A stretch of 64,000 nucleotides of DNA from Pseudomonas putida (GTDB lineage Bacteria; Pseudomonadota; Gammaproteobacteria; Pseudomonadales; Pseudomonadaceae): positions 1,178,001 to 1,242,000 of the forward strand of contig NZ_CP026115.2 in the NCBI RefSeq assembly GCF_009883635.2, in the 5' to 3' direction. Position numbers and translations under genes: made by a program. Positions 18,811 through 27,933 of this stretch are shown here, in pieces. The stretch's first letter is position 1. Every line of letters begins with the position of its first letter. The notes under the pieces were generated by a model, which saw only the letters and a program-made list of their open reading frames with translations, searched no databases and was not told the DNA's origin.

Positions 18811-21453
18811 ATGACATCGCACACCCCCGAACCCCAGGTGCCACTCGCCTCGGCACTGCCGACTGCTGCCCAGCGCCTGCCTTGGCTGGAACGAATGAGC
18901 CGTTACCGTCAGCCGATTGGCCTGGCCGTGACCTTGCTGCTGTTTGCCATGGCGCTGATCGCTTGTCGGCATCTGTTGAGCGAACTGGACATCTACGCCC
19001 TGCACGATGCCATGCTCGACGTCCCGGCAAAGTCGTTGATCGGTGCCCTGCTGGCGACAGTGGCAGGGTTCGTGATACTGCTGGGCTACGAGTGGTCGGC
19101 CAGCCGTTACGCGGCCGTCAAGCTGCCCCCGCGAACCTTGGTGATGGGCGGTTTCAGCGCTTTTGCCATTGGTAACGCGATCGGTCTGTCGATGCTCTCG
19201 GGCGGCTCCGTGCGTTACCGCTTGTATGCACGCCAGGGCCTCGGTGCCGCCGAAGTAGCACGCATGACCGTGTTTGCCAGCCTGTCCCTGGGGTGCGCAC
19301 TGCCACCACTGGCGGCGCTGGCCACCTTGAGCAACCTGCCGGCAGCGGCAACCGCCCTGCGCTTGCCTTCGACATTGCTGGCCGTCATCGCCATCGCCGT
19401 CCTGGCCATCACTGCCTTGCTGGTGATCGGGCTGTATCGCCGTCGCCTGCCGGAACAGCCGCTGGCCGACAACCTGCTGGTCCAACTGGGCCGTCGCACC
19501 CTGCGCCTGCCCGGTGGCCGCCTGGCGGCCCTGCAGTTGCTGATCACCGCGCTGGACGTGGCCGCTGCAGCCACCGTGCTCTACCTGCTGCTGCCGGAGG
19601 CGCCTCCTTTCGGTGCCTTCGTGCTGGTCTACCTGCTGGCCCTGGCTGCTGGTGTGCTCAGCCACGTACCGGGTGGCGTCGGGGTATTCGAAGCGATCCT
19701 GCTGGCCGCCTTCGCCGACCAGCTTGGCGCCGCGCCACTGGCCGCCGCCCTGCTCCTGTACCGGCTGATCTACGTGGTGCTGCCGCTGCTGCTGGCCTGC
19801 GTGCTGCTGCTGGCCAACGAAGCACGCCGCCTGCTGTTCGCCCAGCAAGCGATCAAGGCGGCCTCGGGGCTCGGCGCACCGATCCTGGCAATTCTGGTGT
19901 TCCTGTCGGGCGTGGTGCTGCTGTTCTCCGGCGCCACCCCGGAAATCGACACGCGCCTGGAGCACATGGGCTTCCTCGTGCCACACCGATTGATCGATGC
20001 CTCGCACTTCGGCGCCAGCCTGATCGGCGTGCTCTGCCTGCTGCTGGCCCAGGGCCTGCGCCGGCGCCTTTCGGCAGCCTGGCTGCTGACCACTGTGTTG
20101 CTGCTGGTCGGCGCACTGCTGTCGATCCTCAAAGGCTTCGACTGGGAAGAAGCCAGTCTGCTGACCCTGACCGCTGCCCTGCTGGCCGTTTTCCGCCGCT
20201 CGTTCTACCGGCCGAGCCGGCTGCTCGAACTGCCGTTTTCACCGGTGTACCTGGTGGCCAGCGCCTGCGTGGTCGGCGCTTCGGTGTGGCTGCTGCTGTT
20301 TGCCTATCAGGACGTACCTTATACCCACAAGCTGTGGTGGCAGTTCACCCTCGATGCGGACGCGCCGCGCGGCCTGCGCGCCGCCTTGGGCAGCGCGGTG
20401 CTGCTGGTGATCGTCGCCTTGACCTGGCTGCTGCGCACCGCCCGTCCGGTCATTCACCTGCCTGACGACGTCGAGCTGCAGCGCGCCAACCGCATCCTGC
20501 TGGCCTCCGACCAGCCCGACGGTGGCCTGGCATTGACCGGCGACAAGGCATTGCTGTTCCACCCCAGCGACAATGCCTTCCTCATGTATGCCCGCCGCGG
20601 CCGCAGCCTGGTGGCGTTGTATGACCCGATCGGCCCGGCCCAGGAACGCGCCGAGATGATCTGGCAGTTCCGTGACCTGTGCGACCTGCACCACGCCCGC
20701 CCGGTGTTCTACCAAGTGCGCGCGGAAAACCTGCCGTTCTACATGGACATCGGCCTGACTGCCCTGAAGCTGGGCGAGGAAGCGCGGGTCGACCTGCGCC
20801 GCTTCGACCTCGAGGCCAAGGGCAAGGAAATGAAGGACCTGCGCTATACCTGGAACCGCGGTGGCCGGGATGGCCTGAGCCTGGAGATCCACGAACCTGG
20901 CCAGGCGCCGTTGGCCGAGCTCAAGGAGATCTCCGACGCCTGGCTGGGCGGCAAGAACGTACGTGAAAAAGGCTTCTCGCTGGGGCGCTTCAGCCCTGAG
21001 TATCTGCAGCACTTCCGTATCGCCCTGATTCGTTTCCAGGGCCGGCCGGTGGCCTTCGCCAACCTGCTGGAAACCCACAGCAACGAACTGGCCAGCCTCG
21101 ACCTGATGCGCGCGCACCCCGAAGCGCCGAAGCTGACCATGGAATTCATGATGATCGGCTTGATCCTGCATTACAAAAGCCATGACTACGGCCGCTTCAG
21201 CCTGGGCATGGTCCCGCTTTCCGGCCTGCAGCCACGCCGCGGCGCACCCTTGACCCAACGCCTGGGCTCGATGGTGTTCCGACGTGGCGAGCAGCTCTAC
21301 AACTTCCAGGGCCTGCGGCGCTTCAAGGACAAGTTCCAGCCGGACTGGGAACCTCGTTACATGGCCGTCCCGGCCGGGCTCGACCCGCTGGTGGCACTGG
21401 CCGATACTGCCGCCCTGATTGCCGGCGGCCTGACTGGATTGGTGAAACGTTGA
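18811..21453 (+). CDS. mprF: Aminoacyl-phosphatidylglycerol synthase/flippase MprF
   Basis: Bifunctional membrane protein of 880 residues. The N-terminal part (about 1-545) has many transmembrane helices forming the flippase domain. The C-terminal cytosolic part (about 555-870) is the DUF2156 synthase domain, which transfers an amino acid from tRNA to phosphatidylglycerol. The P. aeruginosa orthologue, PA0920, is of the same length and makes alanyl-PG, so alanyl rather than lysyl transfer is the best guess. A GAGG site lies shortly before ATG 18811. It is coupled to the VirJ-like gene. Confidence 0.93.
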   Translation: MTSHTPEPQVPLASALPTAAQRLPWLERMSRYRQPIGLAVTLLLFAMALIACRHLLSELDIYALHDAMLDVPAKSLIGALLATVAGFVILLGYEWSASRYAAVKLPPRTLVMGGFSAFAIGNAIGLSMLSGGSVRYRLYARQGLGAAEVARMTVFASLSLGCALPPLAALATLSNLPAAATALRLPSTLLAVIAIAVLAITALLVIGLYRRRLPEQPLADNLLVQLGRRTLRLPGGRLAALQLLITALDVAAAATVLYLLLPEAPPFGAFVLVYLLALAAGVLSHVPGGVGVFEAILLAAFADQLGAAPLAAALLLYRLIYVVLPLLLACVLLLANEARRLLFAQQAIKAASGLGAPILAILVFLSGVVLLFSGATPEIDTRLEHMGFLVPHRLIDASHFGASLIGVLCLLLAQGLRRRLSAAWLLTTVLLLVGALLSILKGFDWEEASLLTLTAALLAVFRRSFYRPSRLLELPFSPVYLVASACVVGASVWLLLFAYQDVPYTHKLWWQFTLDADAPRGLRAALGSAVLLVIVALTWLLRTARPVIHLPDDVELQRANRILLASDQPDGGLALTGDKALLFHPSDNAFLMYARRGRSLVALYDPIGPAQERAEMIWQFRDLCDLHHARPVFYQVRAENLPFYMDIGLTALKLGEEARVDLRRFDLEAKGKEMKDLRYTWNRGGRDGLSLEIHEPGQAPLAELKEISDAWLGGKNVREKGFSLGRFSPEYLQHFRIALIRFQGRPVAFANLLETHSNELASLDLMRAHPEAPKLTMEFMMIGLILHYKSHDYGRFSLGMVPLSGLQPRRGAPLTQRLGSMVFRRGEQLYNFQGLRRFKDKFQPDWEPRYMAVPAGLDPLVALADTAALIAGGLTGLVKR

Positions 21454-22745
21454 TGATCCGACGCTATTGGCTGTACGTACTGATTCCCCTGCTGCTGGCC
21501 GCCCTGGCCGGCGCCGCGGGCTTTTGGCTGTGGGCCCGCCCTGCCCCCGAGGCACGGCTGGAGCAGCTGACCCTGAATGACACCAGCATCATCCGCGTCA
21601 CCCCGGGCGTGCACGCCAAGGCCCGGGTCGCCATCGGCGTGCCCCAGGACCAGGCCCTGACCGACAAGCAGCTGCTGGACCTGAGCCAGGCTGGCGAGGC
21701 GCAGCTGGTCCAGGTGATCCTGCCGCCGAACGACTGCACCAAGCAGCAACAGGCCATGGATCAGGCGCTGACCCAGCTTTCCGACAAACCGACCCTGGTC
21801 GCCGGCATCGGCCCTGGCGCAGCTCAGGCATGGCGCTGGCTGGCCACCCAGAGTGACGACAAGGCACGGGCCATTTCTGTCGACTTCACCCTGGAACAAC
21901 CAGGTTGCAAGGTCGAGCTGCCGAAGTCGGCCGCCCACGGCCACTGGAACGTCGCCTGGAACGACAACCCGGACGACGCCAGTGCTGCCTTCGTGCGCGA
22001 CCAAGCCAATGCCGAGACCAGCATCAGCGACTATGACATCCACTTGCCACAGGTGCTCAAGGCCCAGCTGACCCAGGCCCTGGTTGGCCGCGACGGCAAC
22101 GCCCTGGCCATTCCGGTGGTAGAAGTCCCGGCCGGGCAGACCACCGACACCGTCACCCTGTTCCTGTCCGGTGACGGCGGCTGGCGCGACCTGGACCGCG
22201 ACGTGGCCGGTGAAATGGCCAAGCTCGGCTACCCGGTGGTCGGTATCGACACCCTGCGCTACTACTGGCAGCACAAGACCCCGGAGCAAAGCGCCGCCGA
22301 CCTGTCGGAACTGATGCAGCACTACCGTCAGAAGTGGGGCACCAAGCGTTTCGTGCTGACCGGCTATTCGTTCGGCGCCGACGTGCTGCCGGCCATCTAC
22401 AACCGCCTGCCGGCTGAAGACCAGCAGCGTATCGACGCGGTCGTGCTGCTGGCGTTCGCCCGTAGCGGCAGCTTCGAGATCGAGGTTGAGGGCTGGCTGG
22501 GCAAGGAGGGCCAGGAAGCGCCTACCGGGCCGGAAATGGCCAGGCTACCGGCGTCCAAGGTGGTCTGCGTGTACGGTATCGAAGAGACCGACGAGAGCGG
22601 CTGCACCGACAAGACTGCAGTGGGCGAACGCATGAAGCTGCCAGGCGGCCACCACTTCGACGAGAACTACCCGGCGCTGGCCAAGCGCCTGATCGACGAG
22701 ATCGAGACCCGCCAGGGCAAGTCCAGCGTCGCTGCACAGAACTGA
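21453..22745 (+). CDS. VirJ/AcvB-like periplasmic hydrolase (probable aminoacyl-PG hydrolase)
   Basis: Product of 430 residues with an N-terminal signal/anchor helix (about 5-27). The C-terminal half is an alpha/beta-hydrolase VirJ domain with LFLSGDGGWRDLD (oxyanion region) and the nucleophile elbow GYSFGAD. In P. aeruginosa the neighbour of the alanyl-PG synthase (PA0919) hydrolyses alanyl-PG, so the pair would set and reset lipid charge. I start at ATG 21453, which overlaps the mprF stop by one base; a TTG at 21450 is also in frame. Confidence 0.88.
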   Translation: MIRRYWLYVLIPLLLAALAGAAGFWLWARPAPEARLEQLTLNDTSIIRVTPGVHAKARVAIGVPQDQALTDKQLLDLSQAGEAQLVQVILPPNDCTKQQQAMDQALTQLSDKPTLVAGIGPGAAQAWRWLATQSDDKARAISVDFTLEQPGCKVELPKSAAHGHWNVAWNDNPDDASAAFVRDQANAETSISDYDIHLPQVLKAQLTQALVGRDGNALAIPVVEVPAGQTTDTVTLFLSGDGGWRDLDRDVAGEMAKLGYPVVGIDTLRYYWQHKTPEQSAADLSELMQHYRQKWGTKRFVLTGYSFGADVLPAIYNRLPAEDQQRIDAVVLLAFARSGSFEIEVEGWLGKEGQEAPTGPEMARLPASKVVCVYGIEETDESGCTDKTAVGERMKLPGGHHFDENYPALAKRLIDEIETRQGKSSVAAQN

Positions 22746-22752
22746 AAATGAC

Positions 22753-22773
22753 TGGGGCCGCTTTGCGGCCCCA
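22753..22773. terminator. Hairpin between convergent virJ-like and kup genes
   Basis: GGGGCCGC (22754-22761) pairs with GCGGCCCC (22765-22772) around TTT. T-runs are short on both strands, so efficiency is uncertain. Confidence 0.6.
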
Positions 22774-22778
22774 ATAAC

Positions 22779-24689
22779 TCAGATCTCGACCTGAGTCCCC
22801 AGCTCGATCACTCTGTTCAACGGCAGGTTGAAGAAGCGCAAGTTACCGTTGGCATTCTTCAGCAGGAACGCGAACAGGTTCCCCCGCCAGCGCGACATCC
22901 CCTCCAGACGCGACGCAATCACCGTTTCCCGGCTGAGGAAGTAGGTGGTACGCATCGGGCTGAAATCCAGTTCGTCCAGGTGACACAGCCTCAATGCCGC
23001 TGGCACGTCCGGCTCATCCATGAAGCCAAAGTGCAGCAACACGCGGAAGAAACCATCACCGTAGGCCTCGACCTCGAAACGCTCCTGCTCCGGCACCCGA
23101 GGGCGGTCTTCACTGACCACCGTCAACAGCACCACCTGGCTGTGCAGCACCTGGTTATGCAACATGTTGTGCAGCAGCGCATGAGGCACCGCATCTGCCC
23201 GCGCCGTCAGAAACACCGCTGTGCCTTCGACTCGATGTGGCGGCTGCACGCGGATGCTGCTGATGAACACCGGCAGTGGAAGCCCGCCTTCATCGATACG
23301 CTCCACCAGGATCTGCTTGCCGCGCTTCCAGGTGCTCATCAGCAGGTACAGCACGCCGCCTGCCAGCACCGGGAAGGCACCGCCCTGGACGATCTTCGGC
23401 ACGTTGGCAGCGAAGAACAGCCCATCGACGAAGAGGAAGCCGACCAGAATCGGCACCGCCAGCACCGGTGGCCATTTCCACAACAGCAGCATCACCGCCG
23501 ACACCAGGATGGTGGTCATCAGCATCGTCCCGGTCACGGCCACACCGTAAGCCGCCGCCAGGGCGCCGGAGGACTCGAAGCCGATCACCAGCAGCACCAC
23601 GCCGACCATCAATGTCCAGTTCACCGCCCCGATGTAGATCTGTCCCTGCTCGTCGCTGGAAGTATGCTGGATCTGCATGCGCGGGATATAGCCCAGCTGG
23701 ATGGCCTGGCGGGTCAGGGAAAAGGCACCGGAAATCACCGCCTGCGAGGCGATGACCGTGGCCATGGTCGCCAGCCCGACCATTGGCAACAGCGCCCAGC
23801 CTGGCGCCAGCAGGTAGAACGGGTTGCGAGCGGCTTCAGGGTTCTGCAGCAATATCGCGCCCTGGCCGAAGTAATTGAGCACCAGTGCCGGCAGCACCAG
23901 GGCGAACCAGGCGCGGGCGATGGGTTTGCGCCCGAAGTGGCCCATGTCGGCATACAGCGCCTCGGCACCGGTCAGCGCCAGCACCACCGCGCCGAGCACG
24001 GCCACGCCGATGCCGGGGTGTACGACGAAGAAATTCACTGCCCAGCCAGGGTTGAACGCCTTGAGCACTTCCGGGCTCTGGGAAATGCCATGCGCGCCCA
24101 GCGCGGCGAGCGCGAGGAACCAGACCACCATGATCGGGCCGAACAGCTTGCCGATCTTGTCGGTGCCGTGCTTCTGCACCAGAAACAAGGCCACCAGCAC
24201 CACCAGCGAAATGGGTACCACCCAGTGGTCGATACCGTCAAAGGCCAGGCCCATGCCCTCTACGGCGGATAACACCGACACCGCAGGGGTGATCATGCTG
24301 TCGCCATAGAACAGCGAGGCGCCGATCAGGCCGCAGACGACCATCAGCGAACGCAGGCGCGGGTAAGCCGCGGTGGCCCGCCGCGCCAGCGCGGTCAATG
24401 CCATGGTACCGCCCTCGCCCTGGTTGTCGGCGCGCAGGATGAACATCACGTACTTGAACGACACCACCCACAGCAGTGACCAAAGGATCAGCGAGAGGAT
24501 CCCCAGCACGCCATCATGGTTGGCCGGCACCCCGTAACCGCCGGTAAAGACCTCTTTGAGGGTATACAAGGGGCTGGTACCGATATCGCCATACACCACC
24601 CCGACCGCTGCCACGAGCAGGCCCAACGACCGTGTCGCCCCCTGCTTCCCCGCGTGCCCGCCTTCGGCGTGACTGCTTGCCTGAACCAT
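22779..24689 (-). CDS. kup: Low-affinity potassium uptake protein Kup
   Basis: KUP/HAK-family potassium/proton symporter of 636 residues. The conserved [19 protein letters not shown] motif lies at the start of helix 1. About 12 transmembrane helices follow, then a cytosolic C-terminal domain. I choose ATG 24689 because GGGAG lies eight bases upstream; the longer frame to 24779 crosses the 34-bp repeat region. It is divergent from the toxin-antitoxin/rimO side. Confidence 0.95.
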   Translation of the reverse strand: MVQASSHAEGGHAGKQGATRSLGLLVAAVGVVYGDIGTSPLYTLKEVFTGGYGVPANHDGVLGILSLILWSLLWVVSFKYVMFILRADNQGEGGTMALTALARRATAAYPRLRSLMVVCGLIGASLFYGDSMITPAVSVLSAVEGMGLAFDGIDHWVVPISLVVLVALFLVQKHGTDKIGKLFGPIMVVWFLALAALGAHGISQSPEVLKAFNPGWAVNFFVVHPGIGVAVLGAVVLALTGAEALYADMGHFGRKPIARAWFALVLPALVLNYFGQGAILLQNPEAARNPFYLLAPGWALLPMVGLATMATVIASQAVISGAFSLTRQAIQLGYIPRMQIQHTSSDEQGQIYIGAVNWTLMVGVVLLVIGFESSGALAAAYGVAVTGTMLMTTILVSAVMLLLWKWPPVLAVPILVGFLFVDGLFFAANVPKIVQGGAFPVLAGGVLYLLMSTWKRGKQILVERIDEGGLPLPVFISSIRVQPPHRVEGTAVFLTARADAVPHALLHNMLHNQVLHSQVVLLTVVSEDRPRVPEQERFEVEAYGDGFFRVLLHFGFMDEPDVPAALRLCHLDELDFSPMRTTYFLSRETVIASRLEGMSRWRGNLFAFLLKNANGNLRFFNLPLNRVIELGTQVEI

Positions 24690-24776
24690 CGAACACTCCC
24701 GCAGATGGCCTTGAAGGCCGGTAGAATTCACGCCTGCGTCAGGGGCATGCATAAACCCCGGCACAATGGCGCGAAG

Positions 24777-24810
24777 CATAGCGCAGCGTTCGTCGCTTTT
24801 CTGCTGGTCA
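24777..24810. repeat. 34-bp direct repeat, left copy
   Basis: Identical in all 34 bases to 25572-25605, in the same orientation (begins CATAGCGCAGCGTTCG, ends CTGCTGGTCA). The two copies bracket the toxin-antitoxin genes. Flanking bases on both sides differ, so the repeat ends are sharp. Confidence 0.95.
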
Positions 24811-24844
24811 CGCTCCCGACTCAGGCAAACATAACCGGTAAGCG

Positions 24845-25171
24845 CTAGAGGTCCAGGGACTGCACCGGAATGCCCAGCGCAGCCGCAATCTTCTCGCGAG
24901 TGGCCTTGCGCGGCCGCTCGGCTGCCTCCTGCTGAGCATAGGCCGACTGCGAGATACCCAGGCGCTGGGCAACTTCAGACTGGGTCAGGTCCAGATGTCT
25001 GCGCCAAGCAGCTATGGCGGTCATGCCCTCCTTTACCATGTAGCCAACGACCTCGTTGGGCACCAGGTCGTGCTGGGGGCGGTTGGCAATGTAATCGGCA
25101 TACGGCAACACCACGAAGGCGGGGCGACCGTCGGCGCCGTGGATGATCTGTACGTTAGTAGGTGTGCTCAT
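24845..25171 (-). CDS. HTH antitoxin with YefM/Phd-like N-terminus
   Basis: Product of 108 residues from ATG 25171. Residues about 3-30 ([22 protein letters not shown]) resemble the beta-strand start of Phd/YefM antitoxins. Residues about 50-105 are an XRE helix-turn-helix ([21 protein letters not shown]). It overlaps the upstream toxin gene by 17 bases, the usual toxin-antitoxin coupling, here in toxin-first order. It should neutralise the toxin and autoregulate the pair. Confidence 0.88.
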   Translation of the reverse strand: MSTPTNVQIIHGADGRPAFVVLPYADYIANRPQHDLVPNEVVGYMVKEGMTAIAAWRRHLDLTQSEVAQRLGISQSAYAQQEAAERPRKATREKIAAALGIPVQSLDL

Positions 25172-25415
25172 CGCGTTTCCTGACCTCCTCGATATTGACG
25201 ATTTTAACGCTGCCATCCCAGTCGAAAAGGATGCGGTAATTGCCGACCCTCAGTCGGTAGCCAAATTGGTGATTGGCCAATGCCTTGACACTCTGAACGT
25301 CCGGCATACCGGCCAGTGCCTGGGCGGCATCGTAGATCTTCGGCTGATCGAGCTTGTTGATTTTCCTGAGTTGCTTCACTGCTTTGCGTGACCAGTTGAT
25401 CGTATTCATATCCAC
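25155..25415 (-). CDS. RelE/ParE-family toxin
   Basis: Small basic protein of 86 residues with the RelE/ParE fold signatures: an N-terminal helix pair (NWSRKAVKQLRKINKLDQPKI) and C-terminal strands FGYRLRVGNYRILFDW carrying Arg/Tyr residues used by RelE-like mRNA interferases. Start at ATG 25415 or 25409. It lies upstream of and overlaps the HTH antitoxin. Whether it cuts mRNA or targets gyrase cannot be told from sequence. Confidence 0.88.
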   Translation of the reverse strand: MDMNTINWSRKAVKQLRKINKLDQPKIYDAAQALAGMPDVQSVKALANHQFGYRLRVGNYRILFDWDGSVKIVNIEEVRKRDEHTY

Positions 25416-25571
25416 GCCGTTCTTATAAGCAAACTATAAGTCTTGAATAAGTTCAAGAGTAGGTATTTCAAGCGAGGAAAAGGGTGACGAGTGGGCACAC
25501 TCCACTCAAGGGGAACCATTGCCGAGCTGTGTTTCCGGGTTTTGCCATGCACACGCCGCTGCCGCTATCGC

Positions 25572-25605
25572 CATAGCGCAGCGTTCGTCGCTTTTCTGCT
25601 GGTCA
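25572..25605. repeat. 34-bp direct repeat, right copy
   Basis: Exact copy of 24777-24810, 795 bp away. Its last six bases (TGGTCA, 25600-25605) look like the -35 element of the rimO promoter. Confidence 0.95.
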
Positions 25606-25628
25606 AGCGACCGTGCGCTCGATAGAAT
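25600..25628 (+). promoter_or_regulatory. Probable rimO promoter
   Basis: TGGTCA (25600-25605), 17 bases, then TAGAAT (25623-25628). The -35 lies inside the 34-bp repeat. At the left repeat copy the same -35 is not followed by a recognisable -10. Confidence 0.55.
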
Positions 25629-25719
25629 TGCGCACTTTTTGATCAGAGGCGCCGAAAGCGCCCGTCAAGATCGCCCCCGTCTTCGGCTGGGCGAACTGCA
25701 TTCAATACCGAGGTTAGTC

Positions 25720-27051
25720 ATGTCCACCACTCCCGCCACCCCCAAGGTTGGTTTCGTCAGCCTGGGTTGCCCCAAGGCCCTGGTCGATTCCGAGCGCATC
25801 CTGACCCAGCTGCGCATGGAAGGCTATGAAGTCGTGCCCACCTACGAGGACGCCGATGTAGTGGTGGTCAACACCTGCGGCTTCATCGACAGCGCCAAGG
25901 CCGAGTCGCTCGAAGTCATCGGTGAAGCGATCAAGGAAAACGGCAAGGTCATCGTCACCGGCTGCATGGGTGTCGACGAAGGCAATATCCGTGACGTGCA
26001 CCCGAGCGTGCTGTCGGTGACCGGCCCGCAGCAGTACGAGCAGGTGGTCAATGCCGTTCACGAAGTGGTGCCGCCACGCCAGGATCACAACCCGTTGATC
26101 GACCTGGTGCCGCCTCAGGGCGTCAAGCTGACCCCGCGCCACTACGCTTACCTGAAGATTTCCGAAGGCTGCAACCACAGCTGCAGCTTCTGCATCATCC
26201 CGTCGATGCGTGGCAAGCTGGTCAGCCGCCCGGTCGGTGAAGTGCTGAGCGAGGCCGAGCGCCTGGTCAAGGCCGGCGTCAAGGAGATCCTGGTGATTTC
26301 CCAGGACACCAGCGCCTATGGCGTCGATGTCAAATACAAGACCGACTTCTGGAATGGCCGCCCGGTCAAGACCCGCATGCTCGAACTGTGCGAAGCGCTG
26401 AGCAGCCTGGGTGCCTGGGTGCGCCTGCACTACGTCTACCCGTACCCGAACGTCGACGACGTGATCCCGCTGATGGCCGCCGGCAAGATCCTGCCGTACC
26501 TGGACATCCCGTTCCAGCACGCCAGCCCCAAGGTACTCAAGTCGATGAAGCGCCCAGCCTTCGAAGACCGTACCCTGGCACGCATCAAGAACTGGCGCGA
26601 GCAATGCCCCGAGCTGGTGATCCGCTCGACCTTCATCGTCGGCTTCCCTGGCGAGACCGAAGAAGACTTCCAGTACCTGCTGGACTGGCTCACCGAAGCC
26701 CAGCTCGACCGCGTCGGCTGCTTCCAGTACTCGCCAGTCGAAGGTGCCCCGGCCAATGACCTGGGCCTGGAAGAAGTACCGGATGACGTCAAGCAGGACC
26801 GTTGGGACCGCTTCATGGCGCACCAGCAGGCCATCAGCGCCGCCCGCCTGCAAATGCGCATCGGCAAGGAAATCGAAGTGCTGATCGACGAAGTCGAGGA
26901 GCAGGGTTCGGTTGGCCGCAGCTTCTTCGATGCCCCGGAAATCGACGGCAGCGTGTTCATCGACGGTAACCACGGCTTCAAGCCGGGCGACAAAGTGCGT
27001 TGCCGCGTGGTGGATGCCGACGAATACGACATGTGGGCCGAGCCCGTTTAA
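25720..27051 (+). CDS. rimO: Ribosomal protein S12 methylthiotransferase RimO
   Basis: Radical-SAM methylthiotransferase of 443 residues that modifies the conserved Asp of ribosomal protein S12. The N-terminal UPF0004 domain opens with [17 protein letters not shown]; the radical-SAM cluster motif is CNHSCSFC (Cys-x3-Cys-x2-Cys) near residue 150; a TRAM domain ends the protein. I start at ATG 25720, which gives the usual family N-terminus. A strong terminator follows. Confidence 0.97.
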   Translation: MSTTPATPKVGFVSLGCPKALVDSERILTQLRMEGYEVVPTYEDADVVVVNTCGFIDSAKAESLEVIGEAIKENGKVIVTGCMGVDEGNIRDVHPSVLSVTGPQQYEQVVNAVHEVVPPRQDHNPLIDLVPPQGVKLTPRHYAYLKISEGCNHSCSFCIIPSMRGKLVSRPVGEVLSEAERLVKAGVKEILVISQDTSAYGVDVKYKTDFWNGRPVKTRMLELCEALSSLGAWVRLHYVYPYPNVDDVIPLMAAGKILPYLDIPFQHASPKVLKSMKRPAFEDRTLARIKNWREQCPELVIRSTFIVGFPGETEEDFQYLLDWLTEAQLDRVGCFQYSPVEGAPANDLGLEEVPDDVKQDRWDRFMAHQQAISAARLQMRIGKEIEVLIDEVEEQGSVGRSFFDAPEIDGSVFIDGNHGFKPGDKVRCRVVDADEYDMWAEPV

Positions 27052-27066
27052 GGCAGCCTGCGCATG

Positions 27067-27121
27067 AAAAAGCCCCTGCCGGGTATTCCCAATGTGGAAA
27101 TACCCGGCAGGGGCTTTTTTT
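27067..27121. terminator. Strong bidirectional terminator after rimO
   Basis: A long stem pairs AAAAGCCCCTGCCGGGTATT (from 27068) with AATACCCGGCAGGGGCTTTT, flanked by A- and T-runs. It lies between rimO and the convergent beta-barrel gene and suits both strands. Confidence 0.93.
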
Positions 27122-27130
27122 CGTCAGAAG

Positions 27131-27880
27131 TCAGAAGGTGTGAAAAACCATCATTCCAGCTTCTGCATCGGGGCTGGCATCGGAAAAACCCTTGACTGCA
27201 TACAGTTGAATCTTCCATTCCCGGTTGAGCTTGTGGGTCAGGAACAGGGTCAGCTCCTGGATCTCCGAGCCTGTCGAAACAACTTTTTGCCGCCAGTCGT
27301 ACGAGGCGCCCGCCGAGGTGCCCTGCGCCACAGGAATGGCAAAACCCAGGCTGGTAAAGATCGGATCCCTGAAATTGCTGTCGGGCGGGTCGCCGAACTT
27401 CTTCCAGCCCAGGGTTGCGAAGCCGGTCACCGGGCCGAATGCCTGGGCGATATCGACCTGGCCGGTATAGTCGTACTCGCCGGTGCCCAGGCACTCTTTT
27501 TCATCTGCAGTGGGGAATTTGACCTTGCCGATGAGGTCCAGCATCAGGCCGCCGTCACTGCCGTCGAGCAGTGCATAATCGGCGCTGGCAACCGTATCAC
27601 CCAGCCCGCTCTCCACCGCATGGCATCCACCGGGCAAGGGGTCACCATTGGGGCCTACTTCAGGGTTGGTGATGCGCAGCCAGGGCACAGTGACTTTGTA
27701 GGTCATGGGGCCGGTTTCGTACTTGCCGACCACAGGGACGTACCAGATTTCCGAGGTGGTACCCGTGCCATAGTCGCCACTCGAATAGTCCATGCCAATG
27801 GAGGCGCTAAAAGTATCGGCCTGGACCGACGCACCGGTACAGGACAGCAAGCAGGCGAAAAGAGGGAGCGTGGGTCTCAT
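27131..27880 (-). CDS. Exported outer-membrane beta-barrel-like protein
   Basis: Product of 249 residues from ATG 27880 (GAGG five bases upstream). A signal peptide ends near residue 22 (...ASVQAD). The rest is rich in alternating strands (SASIGMDYSSGDYG, YKVTVPWLRI, GWKKFGD) and ends in a Phe after MMVFHT, which fits a 12-strand transporter-like barrel of the phenol-degradation MetA/transporter type. One Cys pair (GGCH, KECLG) may form a disulphide. It is the last of four minus-strand genes. Function unknown. Confidence 0.75.
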   Translation of the reverse strand: MRPTLPLFACLLSCTGASVQADTFSASIGMDYSSGDYGTGTTSEIWYVPVVGKYETGPMTYKVTVPWLRITNPEVGPNGDPLPGGCHAVESGLGDTVASADYALLDGSDGGLMLDLIGKVKFPTADEKECLGTGEYDYTGQVDIAQAFGPVTGFATLGWKKFGDPPDSNFRDPIFTSLGFAIPVAQGTSAGASYDWRQKVVSTGSEIQELTLFLTHKLNREWKIQLYAVKGFSDASPDAEAGMMVFHTF

Positions 27881-27933
27881 CTGCACCTCGGGTTCCGTCG
27901 GGAAGTGTGATCGGGCTTACCCAGCCTAGTTGC

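Larger units (their letters stand above)
25416..25719. other. Region between the toxin gene and rimO
   Basis: About 300 bp without a gene. It holds the divergent toxin promoter region (AT-rich, 25416-25470), the right 34-bp repeat and the probable rimO promoter. An in-frame upward extension of rimO to 25519 crosses all of these and is rejected. Confidence 0.6.
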
